A DNA stretch of 64,000 nt from Allostella vacuolata (GTDB lineage Bacteria; Pseudomonadota; Alphaproteobacteria; ATCC43930; Allostellaceae), in NCBI GenBank assembly GCA_006739055.1, contig AP019702.1, positions 2,445,001 to 2,509,000 on the forward strand, given 5' to 3'. Shown in pieces: positions 17,784 through 24,460 of this stretch; the stretch's first letter is position 1; every line of letters begins with the position of its first letter. A program made the position numbers and the translations under genes. Under the pieces are notes generated by a model. It saw nothing but the letters and a program-made list of their open reading frames with translations, was not told the origin of the DNA and ran no database searches.

Positions 17784-17872
17784 TCCATTTGTACGGCGCT
17801 GAATTCACTATGAAATTCGCAGTCGCTCCGAGCCACCGGAAAATCGTGCGTCCCGGCTGGCGAACGGTTCGC
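17784..17872 (-). promoter_or_regulatory. CRISPR leader between cas2 and the array
   Basis: 89 bp separates the cas2 stop from the first (newest) repeat. On the minus strand it begins with a palindrome (GGCGAAC-C-GTTCGCC, 17859-17873, touching the cas2 stop codon) and, close to the array, has its only AT-rich segment, with GAATT...AATTC arms at 17810-17827. It should hold the array promoter and the integration recognition site for Cas1-Cas2. I see no convincing match to the E. coli IHF consensus. Confidence 0.6.
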
Positions 17873-19130
<1,258 letters not shown>

Positions 19131-19138
19131 CGCCGGCC

Positions 19139-19855
19139 CTATCCGCGCCGGATCAGCATCAGCCCGCAGCCGAACGTCTTCTGCGGCCCGAAGCCCTGGG
19201 CGAGCCGGGTCAGGAACAGGGCCGGATCCTCGACCACCAGCGTGCCCTCGAAGTCCAGCATCGAGAAACGGATCGGCGCCTGGTCGCCACGCGGCAGCGT
19301 CCGCCACGCATCGCCATCGACGGTCAGCCGGGCCTCACTCTCCGGCGGCAGGCGAAACCCCGCCCGCTGCGCATGCCCTTCCAGCCAGGCCCGCCCGACC
19401 GCCTCGGTGATGGCCTGCCGGCGCTCTTTGCGCTGGGCGGGATCGAGGGGGGAAAGGGCGGCGGCCAGCGGATCGATGCGCTTGCTACGGCCTCGTCCGG
19501 GTTGCGATTGCGCGACGGAAGGGTTGGCTCGCAACTGGAAGCGCAGCCGATCGCCCGGCTGGAGCCGGGGGGCGAACTCCTGGCTTTCCAGCTCGAACAG
19601 GGCATGCCGGTCGACGGGGAGGCGGCGCGACAGGGTCAGGAACCGTCGGCCCTGCCAGCCGCGGCCGGCATCCTCCTCCCGCCACAGGAAGTCGCGCGTG
19701 CGCTCCGGGCTGTCGGCGAAGAGCGACCACAGCAGATGATGGGGTGCGCCCGCCCGGGCGCCGTCGGCCGCGGGCAGCACAAGCGGCGCCAGCGCGGCGG
19801 CCGACACCTGGCGGCTCAGTGCGATGCGTGACAGGAAGAGCGGCGCTTCTGTCAT
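19139..19855 (-). CDS. cas6e: CRISPR RNA endoribonuclease Cas6e (Cse3/CasE)
   Basis: 238 residues. It cleaves pre-crRNA at the base of each repeat hairpin and stays bound to the crRNA 3' end in Cascade. The N-terminus LFLSRIALSR, the GAPHHLLWSLF segment (histidines in the usual catalytic area, about residues 37-45), FLWREED, and the glycine-rich C-terminal AQGFGPQKTFGCGLMLI are classic CasE. The start overlaps the cas5e stop by 4 bp. Its substrate hairpin is also kept, with a covarying pair, in the decayed repeat at 24323-24351. Confidence 0.96.
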   Translation of the reverse strand: MTEAPLFLSRIALSRQVSAAALAPLVLPAADGARAGAPHHLLWSLFADSPERTRDFLWREEDAGRGWQGRRFLTLSRRLPVDRHALFELESQEFAPRLQPGDRLRFQLRANPSVAQSQPGRGRSKRIDPLAAALSPLDPAQRKERRQAITEAVGRAWLEGHAQRAGFRLPPESEARLTVDGDAWRTLPRGDQAPIRFSMLDFEGTLVVEDPALFLTRLAQGFGPQKTFGCGLMLIRRG

Positions 19856-20601
19856 GACGGACTCCCGGCGGGCAGCAGCACCAGCTCCTCGCGCAAGGTG
19901 AACTGGCGGCGCCCGCGGCTGGCCACCTGGTCGCGCCGGCGCTCGATCCGGATCGGCAGGAAGTCGCCCAGCAGGCCCGCGGCCTCGAAATCGCGATCGA
20001 CATGGATGGTCGACCCGGCCGGGTGGGTCGCGAAATGGGCCCGGACGGCGCGTTCCGGTTCCGTGGCGGCGCCGTCGTAGGCTGCGAAGGCAGCGGCCAG
20101 ACCGCCCGCCGCAACGACCATCGGCCTGGGCGGCAGGCCGAGCGGGCAGGACTTGCGCCCGGCGAAGAGCGTGTAGCGCGGGGTGGCCAGCGCGCCGGCC
20201 AGCCGGGCCGTGTCGGCGTCGGCCGTGCGCGGCAGAAGCGCCAGGGTCGACAACGCATCCTGGCGATAGTCGCGCAGCGACAACAGCGTGCCGAGGTCGC
20301 GCTCGGCCAGCGCCGCCCGCCGGGTCGCCCAGCTGCGCCCGGTGCGCGCGGCCGGCGCCTGGATGGTGTGGTAGTCCTGGGTCAGCGTGCCGTGCCGGTC
20401 GACGCGCACCGCCAGCGCGTAGGCGGCATCCAGCGCCCGGTGGCCGTCCTCGTCGGCGCGGTCGATGCCGAGCGCCGCCGCCAGCAGGCCGAACACGCCC
20501 GAGCGGCCGGGCCGGTCGAGGCCGGTGCGCCGTTCCCCGACGGCAATGTCGCCGAAGGCCGCCAGGGGCGCATAGAGGGTGAAGAGCAGGAAGGCCGGCA
20601 T
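19852..20601 (-). CDS. cas5e: Cascade subunit Cas5e (CasD)
   Basis: 249 residues from ATG 20601. Cas5e features: FLLFTLYAPLAAFGDIAVGERR at the N-terminus, SGVFGLLAAALGIDRAD, DYHTIQAP, RDYRQDA, and LFAGRKSCPLGLPPRP. Cas5 caps the 5' handle of the crRNA in Cascade. 7-bp gap after cas7e and 4-bp overlap with cas6e. Confidence 0.96.
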   Translation of the reverse strand: MPAFLLFTLYAPLAAFGDIAVGERRTGLDRPGRSGVFGLLAAALGIDRADEDGHRALDAAYALAVRVDRHGTLTQDYHTIQAPAARTGRSWATRRAALAERDLGTLLSLRDYRQDALSTLALLPRTADADTARLAGALATPRYTLFAGRKSCPLGLPPRPMVVAAGGLAAAFAAYDGAATEPERAVRAHFATHPAGSTIHVDRDFEAAGLLGDFLPIRIERRRDQVASRGRRQFTLREELVLLPAGSPS

Positions 20602-20608
20602 GGCGCCG

Positions 20609-21649
20609 CTACCGCGCGACCAGCGCGACGACATCGTCGAGCGTGCCGCGCCCGGCGTGGGCATCCATCGCCACGTGCTCGGGTGCATCGCCATAGGCCG
20701 CGGCCAGTTTCTCGCGGTGCTCTTCCAGCGCTTCGATCGATCGCTGCATGATGTCGTCGCCGGTGACTGGCCGCAGGAAGGCCGCGGCCAGGGTGCGTGG
20801 TGCGGCCGCGCCGGATTCGGCCAGCACGAAGCTGGCGCGCGCCCGGCTGGCGTAGCTTGCCTGCTTTCCGGTCGGCGCCACCGTCGCGGCGGCCCGCGCC
20901 AGCGCCGCCAGCCCCATGCGCGCCAGGTCCTCGCGGCCCCCCAGGTTTCGGACCAGCAGATCGCGGTCGATGCACAGGTAGAGATAGAAGAGACCGGCGC
21001 CGAAACCGGCCTCTCCGATGAAGCCGGCGCCGGCATCCTCCGCCGGCGTCTTCAGGTCGTCGACGGCAGTATAATAGTCGTCCTCGACCACGGTCCGGTG
21101 GGTGGTGATGGCGTGGGCCACCTGGACCGCCGCCTCGCGGTTGAAATCCGGGCTGTCGGCCAGCATCCGGCCGAACATGGCGATGTCGACGGCGCCGTCG
21201 GCCGCCTGGAGCAGGGGCTCGGCCTTCACCTCGATCGTCTCACCGGCGGCGAGGCGCCGGGCGAGCGCCAGGGCGGATGACTGCTCCTCCGGGCTGACGA
21301 AGGCGAGCTGCTCGATGAAGGTCGGGTTGGGATCCTTTTCCGGCTTCATCTTGCCGAACCGGCCGGCCACCGCGACCGCGGCGTTGAAGGCCGCCGCGGT
21401 GTCCACTCCCTCGGCCACGAGCGCATCGAGCAGCAGCTTGCCGAGCCGCTGGGTTCGCCGGCCGAGATGGCCTTCCAGCGCCTCGGCGAACACCGCCGAG
21501 CTCCGCCATGCCCGCTTCAGCGATTGCGACGAAACCCTGAGGCGCAGATGGTTGCCGAACAGTGCCGTCTTCGGCTGGCCGGTGTCGTCGCGATTGAGAT
21601 TGGCCGGCGGGTACGCCGTCAGCAGATGCAGTTGCAGGAAGGTGGTCAT
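20609..21649 (-). CDS. cas7e: Cascade backbone subunit Cas7e (Cse4/CasC)
   Basis: 346 residues from ATG 21649. Opens with FLQLHLLTAYPPANLNRDDTG and RVSSQSLKRAWRSS, the Cas7e N-terminal pattern; TTHRTVVEDDYYTAVDDL and GFGAGLFYLYLCIDRDLLV follow. Six copies normally coat a 32-nt guide, each covering 6 nt. Overlaps cse2 by 4 bp. Confidence 0.97.
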   Translation of the reverse strand: MTTFLQLHLLTAYPPANLNRDDTGQPKTALFGNHLRLRVSSQSLKRAWRSSAVFAEALEGHLGRRTQRLGKLLLDALVAEGVDTAAAFNAAVAVAGRFGKMKPEKDPNPTFIEQLAFVSPEEQSSALALARRLAAGETIEVKAEPLLQAADGAVDIAMFGRMLADSPDFNREAAVQVAHAITTHRTVVEDDYYTAVDDLKTPAEDAGAGFIGEAGFGAGLFYLYLCIDRDLLVRNLGGREDLARMGLAALARAAATVAPTGKQASYASRARASFVLAESGAAAPRTLAAAFLRPVTGDDIMQRSIEALEEHREKLAAAYGDAPEHVAMDAHAGRGTLDDVVALVAR

Positions 21650-22281
21650 GGCGTCCTCGCGGCGTCGGATGGCGTGGCCGATGGGTCTGTGGGCGGCTCG
21701 GCCGCCCGGTCCGGGGCGGCATCCCCGGCGGCGTGGTACTCGAACGCCCAGCGGGTTCGGGTGCCGTCGCCCCGGATCGGGTGGGGCCAGTCGAGCATGG
21801 CCTGGCCGAGAGCGCCGACGTCGAGCCCGACGGGCGCGGTCATCGCCACCATGCGCCGCATCGCCCGTGCAACTTCCTCCACCTCGCGGGTCGCCAGCAG
21901 CCTCCGGAAGCGCAGCGGCGACATGATCGCGGACTCGAAGCGGGTGTCGTCGAACCGTTCGCGGCCGATCGCCCTGGCGGGGTGGGGTCGGCGGGGCGGG
22001 GCCCCCGCCGGCGCGGCGTCCGCGCGGACATGCGCCAGCACCATCGCCGCCGCGGCGACCCAGGGCAGGTCGCGCGCGGCTTCGGCCGGCTCGAGGCCGA
22101 GACGGCGATAGAGATCGAACACCGTCGCCTCGGCGACCACGTCGGTCACCCGGCCGGCACGGCGCAGGCGGGCGAGCCCGGCGGGGTCCGCGGTCGGATT
22201 GGGTTCGCGGTCCTCGCGGTACGGCTGGAGGGATCGCCACCAGCTGCGGATTGCCACCCGCTGGCGGTCACGGGGAATCAT
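21646..22281 (-). CDS. cse2: Cascade small subunit Cse2 (CasB)
   Basis: 211 residues from ATG 22281. Mostly helical, with SWWRSLQPY, DLPWVAAAAMVLAHVRAD, FESAIMSPLRFRRLLATREVEEVARAMRRMV and LDVGALGQAMLDW as in CasB. Two copies form the belly of Cascade and stabilise the R-loop. Overlaps cse1 and cas7e by 4 bp each, so the whole cse1-to-cas2 run is one transcript. Confidence 0.95.
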   Translation of the reverse strand: MIPRDRQRVAIRSWWRSLQPYREDREPNPTADPAGLARLRRAGRVTDVVAEATVFDLYRRLGLEPAEAARDLPWVAAAAMVLAHVRADAAPAGAPPRRPHPARAIGRERFDDTRFESAIMSPLRFRRLLATREVEEVARAMRRMVAMTAPVGLDVGALGQAMLDWPHPIRGDGTRTRWAFEYHAAGDAAPDRAAEPPTDPSATPSDAARTP

Positions 22282-23936
22282 GGCGTGGCCTCCCTGCCGG
22301 CTGGCCCGGCGCCGGACTTGTTCGGCGCTTGCAGGCCGAGGTTCCTGTAAAGGGTCCGTCCCATGCCGGACCCGCGCATCGCCGCAAGCAGGCTGCGGCG
22401 GGCGGCGATGCGGCGCTGCATCTCCTGCTGGCGAAGGGCATCCAGGTCGGTCAGCGGTGCGAGCCGGTCGAAGATTTCCATCGCCTTGCGCTCCAGCACG
22501 CCGCGCCAGGCCCGGCGCGCCGCCATCGATGCGTCCGCAAGCGCCGTCTCGTCCGCACCGGCAGCCGCCAGGGCCTGTCCCGTTCGCTCGACCAGGACAT
22601 GGAAGCCGGGCTGGGAGCCCGCGCCATAGGCGGTTTCCTCCCAGAACGCCTCCCGCCCGGCCGGCATGTGGCCGCCGGCATCGCGCAGGCAGATGCCGAG
22701 CACGAACGCCGCCTCGCGCGCGGACAGGACGAAGGCCCGGGCCAGCCCGTCGAGGCCGTTGCTGCCGAGGGAGAGGTGCAGCGGCATCTCGCTCTCGATC
22801 AGGTCTCGGGCCTTCATGTTGTCCATGTCGTAGCCGGTGGCGGTCAGCCGCGCGCCGTGCGTCAGGCCGATCCAGCCGAGCCGGCGCCCTGCCAAGACCA
22901 CCACCTGCGCCGGCTGGCGCCGCGGGTTCTCCGGATCGTCGGAAATGGCGAGGCCCAGCCAGTCGCGATAGGCAATTCGCCCCGGCTGGCCGTGGACCGG
23001 CAGCCAGGATGTCGGGTCTGCCGGTCGGCCCAGGTAGTGCGGTGTCAGCGGGTGGCGGAAGGCCTCGTAGTTCGTCCCGTGCGGCCGGGAGCGATAGGTG
23101 GTCACCATCACGGGATCGACCAGGCCCGTCAGGTCGCAGGGCAGGCCGTCCGGGTTCGCCTCGAAGTCGAGCCGGATGCGCCGGGGCATGCCCCAATAGG
23201 CCTGCAGCGGATCGACGTCGCCCGGTGTCGTCCGAACGCCCTTGTCCGACACCCGGGTCGGCGCCAGCCAGGGGAAGATGCGGGCAAGGGTCCGCTCCGA
23301 GCCGGGTTCCGGCGGTGGGCGGAGCGCGTTCAGCCACAGGGTCCGCCAAAGCGGCTCCGCCCGGCCCGGCACGCCCGCCGGCCGCACCAGCGTGGTCAGG
23401 GGGCCGCCGCCCCGCAGCGAGGTGCGGACCCCAGCCCCGCCCGTCGGCGCATAGGCCTGCAAGGTAAAGATCGCCATTGCGGCGGCCGGGCGGGAAAGCC
23501 GCTCCACCCCGCCACGGTGGACGAAATGGTCCAGGTTCTTCTTCAGGGTGTTGGCCCCCGGCGCCTCGATCAGCAACTGGCCGACCGACACCCCGTTCGC
23601 CGGTAGTTCCTCCAGGTCCTGTGCGAACCGTGGGCCGGGCCCGTCGAGCGCAAACGCCGTGGCCAGGGGGGCGAACAGCTCGTCGAGGGCGCCCGGCGTC
23701 GGCGGGTGCAGGAACCAATCTTCCCACATCTCGCCGTCATCCAGCCGCTCGCCGCCGGCGGTTGCCAGCAGCCCGATCAGGAATTCGAGGGTCGCCGCGT
23801 CGAAGTCGGCCCGCCCCCAGGCAAAGTCGACGACCGGGTTCGTCGCGATGTCGGCCGTCACCTCGGCCGGGCGGATCCATCGCCGGGTGCCGTCAGACAG
23901 GACGGCAGGGAGCCATGGCTCGATATGAAGATGCAT
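22278..23936 (-). CDS. cse1: Cascade large subunit Cse1 (CasA/Cas8e)
   Basis: 552 residues. Begins IEPWLPAVLSDGTRRWI, the typical EPW(L/I)P start; LLATAGGERLDDGEMWEDWF, GVSVGQLLIEAPGANTLKKNLDHFVHRG and the C-terminal four-helix bundle (LVERTGQALAAAG...) match CasA. It reads the PAM and recruits Cas3. First gene of the Cascade/adaptation operon. Only a weak ribosome site is visible before the ATG; the preceding 55 bp are AT-rich, and the further upstream gap holds the mini-CRISPR and small ORF described separately. Confidence 0.97.
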   Translation of the reverse strand: MHLHIEPWLPAVLSDGTRRWIRPAEVTADIATNPVVDFAWGRADFDAATLEFLIGLLATAGGERLDDGEMWEDWFLHPPTPGALDELFAPLATAFALDGPGPRFAQDLEELPANGVSVGQLLIEAPGANTLKKNLDHFVHRGGVERLSRPAAAMAIFTLQAYAPTGGAGVRTSLRGGGPLTTLVRPAGVPGRAEPLWRTLWLNALRPPPEPGSERTLARIFPWLAPTRVSDKGVRTTPGDVDPLQAYWGMPRRIRLDFEANPDGLPCDLTGLVDPVMVTTYRSRPHGTNYEAFRHPLTPHYLGRPADPTSWLPVHGQPGRIAYRDWLGLAISDDPENPRRQPAQVVVLAGRRLGWIGLTHGARLTATGYDMDNMKARDLIESEMPLHLSLGSNGLDGLARAFVLSAREAAFVLGICLRDAGGHMPAGREAFWEETAYGAGSQPGFHVLVERTGQALAAAGADETALADASMAARRAWRGVLERKAMEIFDRLAPLTDLDALRQQEMQRRIAARRSLLAAMRGSGMGRTLYRNLGLQAPNKSGAGPAGREATP

Positions 23937-23991
23937 CCCGATCTCAAAAGGAAAATTTCACTGAAGAATACAACTATCAATAATAGAATCT
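23937..23991 (-). promoter_or_regulatory. AT-rich stretch before cse1, possible internal promoter
   Basis: On the minus strand this 55-bp segment between the small ORF stop and cse1 is strikingly AT-rich for this genome (TTCTATTATTGATAGTTG and GAAATTTTCC). It could carry a promoter (TTGATA as a possible -35) or just an unstructured leader. No strong Shine-Dalgarno is seen. Evidence is composition only. Confidence 0.3.
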
Positions 23992-24132
23992 CTAGCAGAT
24001 TGCATGTCTCGGCCACGATCTGTAGATTTTCTTTATGCGATCGAAGCGGCGGTGGATGGCGAGTGCCATCCACCGACCGTGTGAGCCGGCAAAATGCCGG
24101 CTCTCTAATATCGAACCGGTCGCGTGCCACAC
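23992..24132 (-). CDS. Small ORF upstream of cse1 with strong SD and rare codons (CreT-like candidate)
   Basis: 46 codons, GTG start at 24132, preceded at a 6-nt distance by a near-ideal Shine-Dalgarno AAAGGAGG (24146-24139). Codons 8 and 9 are ATA and TTA, adjacent and very rare in so GC-rich a genome; further ATA and AGA codons occur at 33, 38 and 42. Right after the ATA-TTA pair a perfect 8-bp hairpin begins (24103-24083), followed by a 10-bp one (24074-24051). This design of strong initiation, rare codons and stem-loops recalls CreT toxins that sequester a scarce tRNA. The peptide resembles nothing I know. It is transcribed from the promoter targeted by the mini-CRISPR guide. It may instead be a leader peptide for the cas operon. 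Confidence 0.5.
   Translation of the reverse strand: MWHATGSILESRHFAGSHGRWMALAIHRRFDRIKKIYRSWPRHAIC
24051..24103 (-). other. Tandem perfect hairpins inside the small ORF
   Basis: Two perfect stem-loops lie 9 nt apart: GAGCCGGC-loop-GCCGGCTC (24083-24103, 8 bp, 5-nt loop) and GGTGGATGGC-loop-GCCATCCACC (24051-24074, 10 bp, 4-nt loop). They sit directly after the rare ATA-TTA codons. They could stall ribosomes, protect the RNA 3' end or attenuate transcription into cse1. No T-run follows on the minus strand. Confidence 0.75.
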
Positions 24133-24154
24133 GACAAACCTCCTTTCGATGTGA

Positions 24155-24189
24155 GGCTCAGAGGCTGCTTCCCGGCTGCCCTCTGAGCC
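24155..24189 (-). other. Long 5'-UTR stem-loop upstream of the small ORF Shine-Dalgarno
   Basis: Arms GGCTCAGAGG (24155-24164) and CCTCTGAGCC (24180-24189, with one bulged C) give a stem of about 10 bp with a 15-nt loop. It lies between the predicted transcription start near 24223 and the Shine-Dalgarno at 24146-24139, so it is a structured 5' leader that may leave the ribosome site exposed. Confidence 0.65.
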
Positions 24190-24229
24190 TTCACGACCAT
24201 ACGTGCCAAAAACGCATCGAGCAACAGGT

Positions 24230-24261
24230 ATTATCACACACCGAGCCGGATAGGAGCACTT
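24230..24261 (-). promoter_or_regulatory. Extended -10 promoter overlapped by a PAM-flanked target of the mini-CRISPR guide
   Basis: Minus-strand TGTGATAAT (24238-24230) is an extended -10 element; no good -35 is seen, as expected for such promoters. Directly upstream and overlapping it, 24258-24233 matches the 26-nt guide at 24377-24352 at 20 of 26 positions, with mismatches at 6, 9, 15, 18, 20 and 23. An AAG trinucleotide, the best-known I-E PAM, lies immediately 5' (24261-24259). Seed positions 1-5, 7 and 8 are all matched; 6 and 18 are positions where Cascade flips the base out. Cascade bound here should block transcription toward the small ORF and cse1. Promoter activity itself is inferred. 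Confidence 0.75.
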
Positions 24262-24322
24262 ATGAAGAGGTCATCGCTGTAGTTTGGCTTCATGGGCCGA
24301 CTTCTGCCCAACATGTGCCGGG

Positions 24323-24405
24323 AGAATCATCCCTGCGCTGGCAGGGAACGCATCGCAAATCGCGCCGGGTACGAGCACGGTTCATCCCGCTAGCGGGACC
24401 TAACC
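24323..24405 (-). CRISPR. Mini-CRISPR: two degenerate I-E repeats flanking a 26-nt guide (CreA/CreR-like crRNA gene)
   Basis: Reading the minus strand: pseudo-repeat 1 (about 24405-24378) ends GCGGGATGAACCG and keeps the complete 5' handle ATGAACCG. The guide runs 24377-24352 with seed TGCTCGTA. Pseudo-repeat 2 (24351-24323) is 22/29 identical to the array repeat; its hairpin CCCTGC/GCAGGG differs by a C-to-T and G-to-A pair that restores base pairing, while its own handle is lost. Each repeat thus keeps just the half needed to make one crRNA-like RNA. The guide is 6 nt shorter than the 32-nt array spacers. It lies 56 bp after the cas3 stop, so it could be cut from the cas3 transcript by Cas6e. 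Confidence 0.8.
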
Positions 24406-24417
24406 CCGCACAATAAC

Positions 24418-24437
24418 GCACCACGCCAGAGTGGTGC
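24418..24437 (-). terminator. Hairpin between cas3 and the mini-CRISPR
   Basis: A perfect 7-bp stem GCACCAC/GTGGTGC (24418-24424 with 24431-24437) and a 6-nt loop lie 23 bp after the cas3 stop. On the minus strand it is followed by GTTATTG, a weak T-rich tail. It could partly end the cas3 transcript or be a processing signal before the mini-CRISPR. Confidence 0.4.
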
Positions 24438-24460
24438 ACCCGGTTGAAAGGCTAGCGGCT

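Noticed and set aside
24215-24228. A shorter seed-like match (TGCTCG then ATGCG) to the mini-CRISPR guide just downstream of the -10
   Set aside because: Only six contiguous bases match and the preceding trinucleotide is TGT, not a known I-E PAM; the 24258-24233 site is far better.
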